Below, one piece after another: positions 46,669 through 58,905 of a stretch of 64,000 nucleotides of DNA. The notes under the pieces are model-generated. The model searched no databases, was not told where the DNA came from, and worked only from the letters and a program-made list of their open reading frames with translations. Position 1 is the first letter of the stretch; each line of letters begins with the position of its first letter. The position numbers were made by a program, and so were the translations under genes. Origin of the DNA: Siphonodentalium dalli (lineage: Eukaryota; Mollusca; Scaphopoda; Gadilida; Siphonodentaliidae); assembly GCA_032622095.1 (NCBI GenBank), contig CP136061.1, positions 174,307,692 through 174,371,691 of the forward strand, given 5' to 3'.

Positions 46669-49600
46669 TAGCTCAACTTTACTTTTTATAGTTTGAGCTA
46701 TTGCCATGACTTTGTCGTCCGTGTGTACGTGTGTACGTAAGGCGTCAACAATGCAGGCTACATGTCGTACCTTTTGTCGGATCATTATGAAATTTGTCAT
46801 AGCTGTTGACATCAACATTTAGACCAGAATGATTAATTTTGGGGTCATTCGGAAAAAAAACATGGCCGCCAGTGGCCATCTTGGTTTCAAAATTCAATCC
46901 ATTAGCACGGGCTACAGGCCGTACTGTTTGTCTGATCATCATGAAATTTGTCATGGATGTTAATATTGACATGTAGATGGGAACGAGTAATTTTGGGATC
47001 ATTCGGCCCAAAAACATGGTCGCCAGCAGCCATCTTGGATTTTACTCTTTGTATGACTAAATTCTTTAGCACGGACTACAGGTCGTACTTTTAGTCTGAT
47101 CATCATAAAATTTGTCAGGAATGTTAATAATGACATTTAGATGGGAACGAGTCATTTTGGGGTTATTCGACCCAAAAACATGGCCGCCAGCAGCCATCTT
47201 GGATTTTACTCTTTGTATGACTAAATTCTTTAGCACGGACTACAGGTCGTACTTTTAGTCTGATCATCATAAAATTTGTCAAGAATGTTAATAATGACAT
47301 TTAGATGGGAACGAGTCATTTTGGGGTCATTCGACCCAAAAACATGGCCGCCAGCAGCCATCTTGGATTTTACTCTTTGTATGACTAAATCCTTTAGCAC
47401 GGGCTACAGGTCGTACCTTTAGTCTGATCATCATAAAATTTGTCATGGTTGTTGAAATTGGAATGTAGATGGGAACGAGTCATTTTGGGTTCATTCGGAC
47501 AAAATTTAATCCATTAGCAAGGGTCACAGGTCGTAATGTTCGTCTGATCATCATGAAATTTGTCATGGATGATAATAGTGACATGTAGATGGGAACGAGT
47601 AATTTTGGGGTCATTCGGCCAAAAAACATGGTCTCCAGCAGCCATCTTGGATTTTACTGGTTGTATGACTAAATCCTTTAGCACGGGCTACAGGTTGTAT
47701 CTTTAGTCTGATCATCATTAAATTTGTCATGAATGATAATGACATGTAGATGGGAACGAGTCATTTTGGGGTCATTCGGCCAAAAAACATGGCCACCAGC
47801 AGCCATCTTTGATTTTACTCTTTGCATGACTAAATCCTTTAGCACGGGCTACAGGTCGTACCTTTAGTCTGATCATCATAAAATTTGTCATGGCTGTTGA
47901 AATTGGAATGTAGATGGGAACGAGTCATTTTGGGGTCATTCGGACAAAAAACATGGCCGCCAGTGGCCATCTTGGATTTAAAAATTTAATCCATTAGCAC
48001 GGGCCACAGGTCGTACTGTTCGTCTGATCATCATGAAATTTGTCATGGATGTTAATAGTGACAATTAGATGGGAACGAGTAATTTTAGGGTCATTCGGCC
48101 AAAAAACATGGCCGCCAGCAGCCATCTTGGATTTTACTCTTTGTATGACTAAATTCTTTAGCACGGGCTACAGGTCACACCTTTAGTCTGATCATCATAA
48201 AATTTGTCATGAATGTTAATAATGACATGTAGATGGGAACGAGTCTTTTTGGGATCATTCGGCCAAAAAACATGGCCGCCAGCAGCCATCTTGGATTTTA
48301 CTCTTTGTATGACTAAATCCTTTAGCACGGGCTACAGGTCGTACCTTTAGTCTGATCATCATAAAATTTGTCATGGCTGTTGAAATTGGAATGTAAATGG
48401 GAACGAGTCATTTTGGGGTCATTCGGACTAAAAACATGGCCGCCAGTGGCCATCTTGTATTTAAAATTTAATCCATTAGCATGGGCCACAGGTCGTACTG
48501 TTCATCTGATCATCATGAAATTTGTCATGGATGTTAATATTGACATGTAGATGGGAACGAGTAATTTTGGGGTCATTCGGCCAAAAAACATCGCCGACAG
48601 CAGCCATCTTGGATTTTACTCTTTGTATGATTAAATTCTTTAGCACGGGCTACAGGTCGTATCTTTAGTCTGATCATCATAAAATTTGTCATGGATGTTA
48701 ACAATGACATGCAGATGGGAACAACTCATTTTGGGGTCATTCGGCCGAAACACATGGCTGCCAGCAGCCATCTTGGATTTTACTCTTTGTATGACTAAAT
48801 TCTTTAGCATGGTCTACAGGTCGTACCTTTAGTCTGATCATCATAAAATTTGTCATCGATGTTAATAATGACATGTAGATGGGAACGAGTCATTTTGGGG
48901 TCATTCGGCCGAAAACATGGCCGCCAGCAGCCATCTTGGATTTTACTTTTCTCTTCGTGTCTATAAACTAGTATTAGGGACCTTGACCAATTCCGACGGA
49001 GTTTCCGTCGGTGATCGGAGTTTTAATCGGAGTTTTCTCCCTCATCATCGGAATTTCTTAGATCGGAGTTTTTTCTCCGATCAAGAACTCCGATCAATTC
49101 CGGTGAAAATTCCGATGAACTCTGAACAAAACTCCGATGAAATCAGAGTTTTTCTCCGATGTTAAAACTCCGATTTAATCAGATTTCATCGGAGTTTTCT
49201 CCGATATCAAAACGACGATGTGATTTGAGTTTTGTGTAATAATTTCATTTTTATTTATGCCAAACTTCCTCTGAAAAGTTGAGAAAGTCACCAGAAAAAG
49301 TTGAACAGACGGTTCGTTTAGGGGGAAATCCTTGTGATGAAGGGAATACACATCCCATCTCCGATTATAATTTAAACTTTTGAGGAGAAAACTGGAAAAT
49401 CTAGCTTTAATATCGAGTAAATCATAACATTTTATTACGTGATTGTTGGTTTTACGTCATTTTCAGTTTGTCGCTTTCGCAAAACACGTTGTTTATTTAT
49501 CTGGTGCGATGGTATTACTCGTCTCTTAAATATGAATAATCCCTACGATTCCCAATATCAATACAAAATAAAAATAAATCCAACTTCCTTATTTGGGTGA

Positions 49601-50714
49601 GGCTTGATTCTGCCGTCACTGGATTGGTCCGGCTCTTCCATCAATTATACAGGCTCTTCCAATAACCTCCCGATTGATCCACTCTTCCGGTTTGCAACAC
49701 AACACACACACGTGGTTTTCACTCGACCGAAGTTGAATTAAGAATCGCAAAGTTGGTTCAAACGATATAATTATTCAGAAAATGGCAACAAGAAATAGAT
49801 CTTTGGTTTGTTCAGGCGGATTTGGAAACATTAGAAGACAATTTCAGTACTGATACCAGTACGTTGTAATACCTGGGTACCGGTATGTCATTGAAAATGG
49901 AATAATTATTTGCACCCCCAGCCGGGATTGAAATGGATTATTCCATATTAAACTGCACTTAGCGATATAAACTATATTTGCAACATCGTCGGATTCTGAG
50001 AATACCGTAAACCCAGTGTATTTCAAATCTTGTATATGCACCCAATAATATACTTACCAGTAGATATCATATTCCACCGGTTCAAATCCTGCACGCATAT
50101 AATTATACAGTCGACATAAATTTCAACTCAGTATATCATATAAATTCATCTGATATTATAATTATTACGGAGATGTTTACGTCGACTGATAATTATAGGC
50201 CTATTTTAGCATTGCGCATATGGTTTCTATTTATGGGGAGGTTATTTCCTCAGCGAAGCGGAAATGGCCGAGTCGCTGAGAATGGACGTAACATGTTACA
50301 TGTCTTTCTCCGTTGTGTCTGGTATATATATAAACAATATACACGAAGAACCGAAACGACGATTTATTAAAAGCTCCTACGAAAATTCACGGGATCGGAG
50401 TTTTCCAAAACATACCGCTCTTGAAGAACGGGAACTCCGATATAAAACTCCGATTGAATCGGATGATTTTACCGACGACACAGCGAAAAATCTCCGACGG
50501 AATCAGAGTTTTATACCGATACAAAAACTCCGATTGCCATCGGTATCGGAGATCGGAAATATTCATCGGAAACACCGATTCCGACGGAAACTCCGTCGGA
50601 ATTGGACAAGCTCCCTTAGACATTCAACTTTCCACATTCCTAATCGCTCCATTGACTAATACATTAAATTATTCCCTTACCAAGTTGAGCTACAGTGTCA
50701 TTGAGACTTTCATT
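46669..50714 (+). mobile_element. Tandem-array element 7, AGCACGGG subfamily, split by an insertion
   Basis: The left hairpin is AGCTCAACTTTACTTTTTAT. About fourteen monomers run to 48950, and the right flank CTATAAACTAGTATTAGACA, continuing to the AGTGTCATTGA end at about 50710, matches element 1 (8435-8551). It is interrupted by the TTA-flanked element at 48977-50615. The order of monomer types also resembles element 1, so the two are likely copies of one master. Confidence 0.75.
48977..50615. mobile_element. 1639-bp TTA-flanked element with ACTCCGAT arrays
   Basis: The left end GGGACCTTGACCAATTCCGA and the mirrored right end (GGGAGCTTGTCCAATTCCGA in reverse complement) are flanked by TTA (48974-48976, 50616-50618). 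Dense GGAGTTTTCTCCGAT-type words fill about 250 bp at each end in opposite orientation. The empty site CTAGTATTAGACATTC is present in element 1 near 8450. Its core at about 49965-50045 matches 56305-56410 in another element. It shows no transposase. Confidence 0.9.
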
Positions 50715-50781
50715 TTTCTTGTTAACAAGTGAAAATAATTAGAGGAGACCTTAAGGAAGAAAATTAGTGGGGTGAAGTTAA

Positions 50782-53346
50782 GGGAGCATGTCAAAACCTA
50801 TTTCCCATATGCGAAAAAAATGCGATAAAACTGCGAAAAAATGTGGTGTCATTGACATCGTTTTTTCCGACATTATCAGAGTTTTTCCGTCATTATCGCA
50901 CGCCGTGACGTTGTACGTTTTCATAAATTTTTCGTCATTTTCGCCGTCTTGGTTCGATGTTTTCACAATTATCGCAGTTTTGTTTCGCTGTTTTGCTCAA
51001 ATGTTCGCTGTTCTGTTTCGACATATTTTCGCAGTGTTCGTTTTCGTCAAGATCGCAGCTTTATTTCCGTCAATATTGCTGTTGTGTCGATATGATTGCC
51101 AGGACAGTTTGTGTTCAATAAATACTCCATAGTCACAGTTTTATACCGATGTTTCGCGAACGGGAAGATGTCGGTGTTCATGCTGAAATTTCTGAGATCG
51201 GGGTTTTTCTCATAAGAATTCCAATGATTTAATCGGAGTATTCTCCGATATGAAAACAATTCCGATTTGATCGGAGTTTATATATGTAGGCCTATTTGTA
51301 AATTTCTCCAATCTACTGAAATCTCCGATTTGGTTAATATCGGACAATTCAAACTTCGTTTAATAATGAACTAGTATTAAGATTAAAGTCCCAAATAAAT
51401 TATTCCCAGACCCAATTTATATAATAGGATAGGCCTATATACACAATCATTTCCTACGTTTTGATGTCACACGGTGGCCGCAAATCCGTGGGTTTACAAC
51501 AGTGATATTGTATCACTGGTTTACAGTAAATATTACAGTACAGGTTGAAGTCCCCCAAAATCTCGTGCAATAATTGCTACACCGTCGCATTAATACTGCA
51601 GAGTGGTACCGTAAACAATGCAAATTTTGATTTTGAAAAACGTTTTTGTGTGTGATTATGTAACTTGTCTTCATTTTGGGTAAACCGTCACCATTTAATT
51701 GTGCGAACTATTATGAATAAAAGAATACAGCCGAGGACGACAATAAATTATTCCACAACCCCGATTTATAGTATACTTCCCGTATGCCACGTAGAGTTAA
51801 TTTCTACAGTTTCAATCTGTCTTTCTAGACCAGACACATATTTTAATGTGGACGCAAATCAGGGGGTTTACGGCATTGTCGCATTTTCGTTTTAGTCTAT
51901 GGCATTCTAAAAGTACCGTAAACCCGGTGGTGGTTTTGTTGTAAACAATGCTTCCATTTTCGCAATTTAAGTATGAAATCATTGTTAGATAGATATCGGA
52001 GCGCAGCGTTATCATGATTAATTCGTCGGCGACTTTTATTTCAAATCTACACATTTTATTCAATATATATCAGCGATCAGATGCGACAAAGTTAAGTTAA
52101 TACAAAACATATTATAGAATAGTTTGGAATTTCCACGAATTGCACGTGTTATGTTGTGCTATTTTTAGCACTGTAATTTCCCAGGCCAACCCTAGTTTCG
52201 TCTGTGGGTAGCATTGACTGGCAGAGGAGTTGAGTGTTATGTTTTTCTCGATTCTTTATTGAATGAATAATAAAAACATGGATAATGATATACATACCAT
52301 TATAAAACAACGAACTTAGGGGGTATGACTCTCTCTCTTTATATATATGTCTGGCATTGATACAATGTGATGAGGGCTTGTTCTATATCGGGCCTATTGC
52401 TTCAAATGGAGGGTTGTCTGTCCCGTTGTAGGTGGGTGCAGCTGGTTTCAATTTTCTGTGTGATTTCATCTTTGTTCTGTTAGATGTGTGATACCTGGGG
52501 TTGTGTTAAAGACCCTAACTTCTTCGTACTGTCGACCTGTGTAAACTGCTGGTCTAATATTTTCCCAACTGCATATATATATGTCCGCTAACGATAGATC
52601 TATTCGATTTCATCACTGTTTCTAGCCATGATCTAACTGATATTATGACATCAAATCGCTTCATTTTGGAATTTCATATATCAGATGTGTTGTTTTTGTC
52701 CAACGAGTTAAACCATTGTTCACTAATTGAGAAGACATCACGTCAACAACAACAACAAAACTGTCGCACAGTCCACGCATAGTTGTGAGGACCGGTATAT
52801 ACGTCATTATATGTCAGTAGGCCTAGGCTATATGTTTGTATAGCCTTTTGCTAAATGTCACCCCTTCACACATTTGGAATGGGTTGACTATATTGTTTAA
52901 TTAGGGCTCGTGCGAACTCATTGCTATCAAAACAGTCGAACTGTCAACTTGTACTTGTGTGTTAACCGCATAGAGTTGTTTGTATGGCCTTTGGCTGAAC
53001 TTTATTTTCCTTCACACAATTCAGCCAATCAAAATTCAGCTGGCATCTGATTACGCAGAAGGCAAAAATAAATGCGCGAATTTATGAAGTGCGACAACAA
53101 CGTATCGATGTTTTAACTTTTCGTCAACTTTTCGTCGTTTGCGAATATCGACCAATGTTTCGACGTCGCGAAATTTTGGTCTGTTGTGGTTTCGACGTTA
53201 TCGCACTTTTATGGCCAGTCGCTTTCGACGTTATCGCATTATTTTTCGTCATTTCCGACATTTAGTTTTTGCACATTTACGTCAAAACTTTTTCGACATT
53301 ATTGACAATATTTTCGCATATGTGAAAGAGGTTTTGACATGCTCCC
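50782..53346. mobile_element. TAA-flanked element with GCGAAA arrays, inverted copy
   Basis: It is the reverse-complement relative of 13040-15403 over almost its whole length, including the ends (GGGAGCATGTCAAAACC), the motif arrays and the core. TAA is duplicated at 50779-50781 and 53347-53349. It is about 200 bp longer than the other copy because of scattered indels. The two copies face opposite ways 35 kb apart in the same intron. Confidence 0.88.
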
Positions 53347-53480
53347 TAAGTCCTGGGGGGGTGCAGAGGTCGACCAATATCTCCTGAACTAATAGCTCTC
53401 CTGGTTGACCTCTAGTATTACTTAAACATATAATCTCCAAGTTGAGTAATACAGTATCATTGACACTTTCATTTAATGTA
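53347..53480 (+). repeat. Right-end fragment of an array element
   Basis: CAAGTTGAGTAATACAGTAT and CATTGACACTTTCATTT near 53438-53475 are a diverged right end of the tandem-array family. Its left part would lie before the element inserted at 50782. Confidence 0.5.
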
Positions 53481-53617
53481 GCTCAGTTTTTACACAGTTT
53501 AACCCTTTATATTCCAACGTATTGTCTTTTGACATCTTTTGTTGCAGCGTCCATATCATCATTTGACATCTTTAATTTTGTGCATTTTCAACACTCAGAT
53601 TTCAGACACTAATAAAT

Positions 53618-53753
53618 AGACAGAACACAACGCGCATCTTAATCGAGAATCTTTATTGAATGAGTTGCGGATGGTATAATGATATATAACTTTGCGCCGT
53701 CCGCAACGAGTTCGATAAAAGATTCGAGATTATGATGCAAGTTGTGTTCTGTA
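53618..53753. mobile_element. Foldback MITE in duplicated block, copy 1
   Basis: CAGAACACAACGCGCATC at the left pairs with the mirrored GTTGTGTTCTG at the right. Inner arms ATTGAATGAGTTGCGGAT and GTCCGCAACGAGTTCGAT also pair. The block around it (about 53600-54050) recurs 602 bp downstream. Confidence 0.7.
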
Positions 53754-54220
53754 TTTATTCTACACAGTTCAGTCAGATAAGTGCAATCCATGACTGTCAC
53801 CTCCATTGTTATTATAGCTACCTTTATTGTGATTTAAGTCTGACAAATAACCAGTAATTATGGGGGGGGATCACGTAGCGGAAGCGGATGATCGACGCAA
53901 TGTACGTCATCTTTCTTGGCGACAACGTCAACAAGAATAGTTCCGGCTTGTATTCCACTAGAGGTATCCACTACTATGTATTCAATGGCTGGGATTCCGT
54001 TGAATACATGTGCCTCACATCAATGGTAGTGGAATAAATAGCTGTAATGACGATTTACATTGATTGTGTTTTGTTCTGCTGGTGATTAAGATAATGAGGG
54101 GCACATATTAAACCCTTTCTTCCTTTGCTAGGCTTTAGATTTGCAAAATGTTGACTTAGAATACTCGTTTTGGCCGAACAAAATAAAACAAACACGGTTG
54201 CGACGAAGATGAAATATATA

Positions 54221-54384
54221 GACAGAACACAACGCGCATCTTAATCGAGACTCTTTTATCGAATGAGTTGCGGATGGCGCAAGGATATATTTCGCGAGAG
54301 CGTAGCTCGAGCGAAATATAACTTTGCGCCGTCCGCAACGAGTTCGATAAAAGATTCCAGATTATTATGCAAGTTGTGTTCTGT
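54221..54384. mobile_element. Foldback MITE in duplicated block, copy 2
   Basis: It has the same arms as copy 1 at a 602-bp offset, with a longer loop that contains its own palindrome (ATATTTCGCGAG ... GCGAAATAT). The shared downstream sequence includes CGACGCAATGTACGTCATC (here CGACGTAATG) and GATTCCGTTGAATACATG. The flanking piece at about 54060-54215 also matches 58020-58190. Confidence 0.7.
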
Positions 54385-54932
54385 ATTTATTCTACACCAT
54401 TCAGTCAGATAAGTTCAATCAATGAATAGCACCTTATTACTACTATAGCTACCTATATTGTGATTTAAGTCTGACAAATAACCAGTAATTATGGGGGGAT
54501 CACTGGAAGCGGATGATCGACGTAATGTACGTCATCTTTCTTGGCGACAACATCAACTAGAATAGTTCCGGCTTGTATTCCACTAGAGGTATACACTAAT
54601 ATGTATTCAATGGCTGGGATTCCGTTGAATACATGTGACTCACGTCAATAGGTGTGGAATAATATGTCAGAGACGCTTCCTTATTGATTGCATCATGCAT
54701 GGCCGCGAGGGTAATCTATGTAACATCCGACAACTTGAAATTGATATTTATATTGGATTATGTATTATTTCTGAGGTGGAGATTTTATATTTTCAAATAG
54801 TGCAATCGGCCACAGCTAAGCAAAATCTCAGCGTAACAGTTGCAGAACTAGCCACTGGGATGTTTTTCCTGTCGAGTTACATTATCATTATGATTTTCAC
54901 CTCAGCTGTGAAAAAATATTTATAATAATTTT
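54385..54932. other. Downstream part of the duplicated block and spacer
   Basis: Up to about 54665 this is the second copy of the duplicated block. The remainder has an open frame at 54635-54925 (MTHVNRCGIICQRRFLID...) with one hydrophobic stretch near its end, but no splice sites or known motif. I do not call it a gene. Confidence 0.35.
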
Positions 54933-57900
54933 TTAGTCGAGTTTTTTTCCAAAACTCGACTTATAGTTTGATGAGGGACGGCGGGCGGGCGACGTGCGGG
55001 CGACGTGTTTTGCTTATAACTCAACCGTTTATCGACGGAATTTGGTGTGTGAGTACATATCCATGCACGTAAGCTGCAGACAAAAAATCGGGTTCGTCCG
55101 CACATTTATTACAGAGTTATGGCCCTTTGCCATTTTTCACTGATTTTAGGCTCGTTAGCGCAACAACTTCAACAAACATTATCTGATTCGATTGAAATTT
55201 GGGATATAGGTGTCTCCAAAGAATATCTCGGAAGAGTTCGAAAACCGGCCTGGTCCAATAAAATTTGATAGAGTTATGGCCCTTAATTAGTCATTTTTCA
55301 TGAATTTTCAGCTCGTTAGCGCGATAATTTAACAAACATCATCCTATTTGATTGAAATTTTGATATATAGGTGTCTCCCAAGAATACCTCGGGACGAGTT
55401 AGAAAACCGGCCCGGTCCGATAAAATTTGATAGAGTTATGGTCCTTAAGTAGTCATTTTGTACGAATTTTGAGCTCGTTAGCGCGATAACTTCAACAAAC
55501 GTCATCCGATTCAACTAAAATTTGGTATATAAGTGTCTTCCAATAATATCCTGGACGAGTTCGAAAACCAGCCTGGCCCAATAAAATTTGATAGAGTTAT
55601 GGCCCTTAATTAGTCATTTTTCATGAATTTTTAGCTCGTTAGGGACCTTGTCAAATTACAAGCGGTTTTTTTCTCCGCTCTCCGCTAAAAACTCCGTTCT
55701 CCGCTTGTGAAATTTTAACGCACACAGGAGTTTTTCCTCCGCTGTAAACTCCGGTAGAAATTACAGCTAACTCCGTTCAAATTGGCAGAAACTCCGCTGA
55801 ATCCAGAGCTGTAACTCCGCTGTGGTGAGAGCGGAAACTTCGATGATGTCAGAGCTGAAACCGGAGCGGTATCAAACTCCTCTGTTAGGCCGGGGAGCTT
55901 GTCCAAATTAAATTGGAATTTCCGTCGGAGAACTTTTATAAATAGAAGATTAAAGTCCCAAATAAATTATTCCCAAATCCTCCTTAATTTGATGTGTTGT
56001 CGAATTATGAAATTATACCGTAATCCAGTGCTGCCGTAAACAATGCAAATTTTGATTTCGTACGAGTAATTTTGAGATTAGGTAACTTGTCCTCATTTGG
56101 TTCATCGGTCACCCTTTAATGTGCAAACCAGTATCAAAAGAAGAATTAAGACTAAAATAAATTATTCCCCTAACCCGGTTTATAGTATACTTTCCGTGTG
56201 GCATGTTTCAATTTGTCATTCTGTATCAAACTCACTTTTAATGGTGAACGCAAAACAGGGGGTTTACAGCTAGCCTAAAAGGTTACACAGTCATCTCTGC
56301 ACGTGCTATATTTGCGACATTGTCGGATCAGAGATATCTCTGGTCGGATTCTGAGAATACCGTAAACCCAGTGCTATATATAGTGCCGTAAACAATGCAA
56401 ATCTTTATACATGCTCCCAATGATGCAGACAGCTAGTCGGCTTATTTTCCAATATTTGGTGAGTCAGCAGCGTGACAAAATTTGTGATTTCGTGATATCT
56501 TCCTATGGCTTGAGTATCAGTTGGTTTGGGTATTACTTGTCCTGCACCCTCTCCCTATTAAAGTTCTTGTGCGATTCGAGTTTTCCAAGTGTGGTATTTT
56601 TAGAGATCATATTCCACCAGTACAAAACCTTGGAACTTTTTGAAGTTTCGACAGGGAAACTTTATAGTTGAAAGAATAACACAAATATATTTCTTAATCA
56701 TCACCTGTTCGTGAACAATGTACTTCACTGTATGTGAAGGTCCCATCACAAAATTGCACGATATAAGTGACTTTGTGAATTTTGTTTCTAAGCATCGTGT
56801 TAAGGGAACCGGTGTTCTGAAAAAGGTGCATCTATTCCGAGATACTATTTGTTGCAGAACACCGGTCTTTCCAATTATGGTACTGATTGAATGTGTATAG
56901 GAAAACATTGAAAACATGGATGGCGACGAGTCGCTAATGGTGAAAACTATTTTAAACTCTGTTAATTTGGCACCCGGAACGATTTTATCGCTGCCGAGTT
57001 GTAGCTGAGTATGTTATTTATAGGAAACGGGCGACATATGCCCGATATTTTGTGTTTAGTGCTTTTATCTCAGATAAGTTTGTCTGGGCACCTGCAAGGT
57101 TTTAAAAGCCTGCATAACTTGAATATATTATATTAGGAATGAAATTATATTAGTGAAATGACATGATTTACGTGTTATATATAATAAAGTACGGAATCGG
57201 AATCGAAAATAGCATGCATCAATCACTAATTATTACTGCCAATTAATCAAACAATACCTAATATTATAAAACAATGCAAACAACATGTTAACAGAGGGGT
57301 AAATCGTAGATAAGCTACAGTGCAAGTATGACTGAATTAATTCTTCTTTGCCATTCATATATGGCTGATAATAAAACACGGGGTGTGTTTCCTAGTAAAA
57401 CAGAGTTTTATATATGTAGGTGGAACACTCAGATGTGAGCGCATTCAAATCCAGCAGACTTCGATGGAAACTCCGCAGTAATTCCGATGAACGTACCAAT
57501 AACTCCGCTATAACGTCACGGAAACTCTGTTACGTCGTAACAAAAACTCCGCCGGGAACTTCTCTATAACTCCGATGAAATTAACAAAAACTCTGGCGTG
57601 TTTTACGCTATTTACCTTACAGGAGAGCGGAGTTTTTGAGCGGAGAGCGGAGATAAAACTACGTTCTCCGGCGGAATTTCCGCTTGTAATTTGACAAGGT
57701 CCCTTTAAAATAGCGCGATAACTTCAACAAACATCCTCCGATTTGATTAAAAAATTATGGTACATGACTTTCTTGGCACAATATCTCAAACGAGTTCGAA
57801 AAGCGGGTTTGTCCGATCTTTTTTCTCTGAGTTATCCCCCTCAGTTTGCTAAATTTTCTTGATTTTGAGGCCGTTAGCGCGATAACTTGAACAAATATTA

Positions 57901-58030
57901 ACCGATTTTACCTATTAATTAGTCTACCGATACTGATGCACACCAATTGGCGGTAGCCACCGGCGGTAGCCACTGGCGGTAAGCCACCGAAAACGAGACA
58001 CAGCATCTCTGATGTCACCTCTTGTTTTAT
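54933..58030 (+). mobile_element. Second array family (GAGTTATGGCCCT monomers), split by an insertion
   Basis: A left hairpin (AGTCGAGTTTT ... AAAACTCGACT, 54935-54961) and a GGCGGGCGGGCGAC leader are followed by monomers of about 160 bp. GAGTTATGGCCCT (or a close variant) starts near 55113, 55271, 55432 and 55593. The array is broken at 55642-57703 and resumes with GCGCGATAACTTCAACAAAC. The end is near 58030, after GGCGGTAGCCACC repeats. The architecture is the same as the other arrays but the sequence is unrelated. Confidence 0.7.
55642..57703. mobile_element. 2.1-kb TTA-flanked element with ACTCCGCT arrays
   Basis: GGGACCTTGTCAAATTACAA begins the element and is mirrored at 57703. The target AGCTCGTTAGCGCGATAAC is intact in neighbouring monomers. 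Left TTA is clear; on the right a few extra bases (TTTAAAATAGCGCG) blur the duplication. AACTCCGCT-type words fill the subterminal zones. The core combines segments related to the elements at 50782-53346, 48977-50615 and 9388-10026. A GGGGAGCTTGTCCAAATT sequence at about 55894 looks like the end of a further nested element without a partner. Confidence 0.8.
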
Positions 58031-58905
58031 TCAACTAATAATATAATGAAGGCACATAATTATTTACATCTTTCCTTCCTATATATTACAAAATGTTGAT
58101 ATAGAGTACGTGCTCAGTCTCGTTTTGGCTGACAAAATGAAAACAAACGAAACAGAAACACGTGGTTGCGACGAAGACAAATTTGTCTCAATATTAGGTG
58201 AACCTCTCCACAAACAAAATGTTGTGAAACATATTCATTACGTGTTACAATTGTTGTTTGAGAACTTGAACATTGTAATTCCACATTGATGACTCAAAGT
58301 GGATCTCTCTGCTTTTATTGCACAAATTTACTTTGCAAAATCAGGTTATGTTGGAGCATCGGAATATTATTTCCGGTTGTAATGTAACTACAGACGCGCA
58401 GCCCCGTCGTGTTGTTGTGATATCGGTGGGATTCTAAACACATAACTAACTAGAATGCACTCAGAGAGATGCCAACGTGCGCAAAAATGTAATAAACAAT
58501 AATTAAAAAAATAATTTCACTGTATTTTACTTAATTTATTTAATTTAATTTAATGTTAGCAAAAAAAGACAATTACCATTTCTCATTTCATCACAGATAA
58601 AAGGCAAATTACTATATTAATCATTTAAGTAATTAAAACCAATTCCATGTTGCCGAAATGATGAGACTTTAATATCGATTACATTTTTTTCAGCGGCATA
58701 TTTTCATTTTCATTTTCCGATAGTCAAAGTTGACCAAAGGAGCAATTATAAGAAATAATTAGTACCATTTTTGTAAATATTGATAGCAGTCAATATGCAA
58801 CAATACATATCAATAATTAATCAATAATTAATCAATAACGATCATTTTATGAAATAATAAACTCTTAAAACGGTGTTTGTGTTAACAAATGCGTTTTGTT
58901 TTGTG

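Noticed and set aside
55894-55930. GGGGAGCTTGTCCAAATT as a complete nested element inside 55642-57703
   Set aside because: Only one end is visible and no TWA-flanked partner was found, so only a possible remnant is mentioned under the host element.
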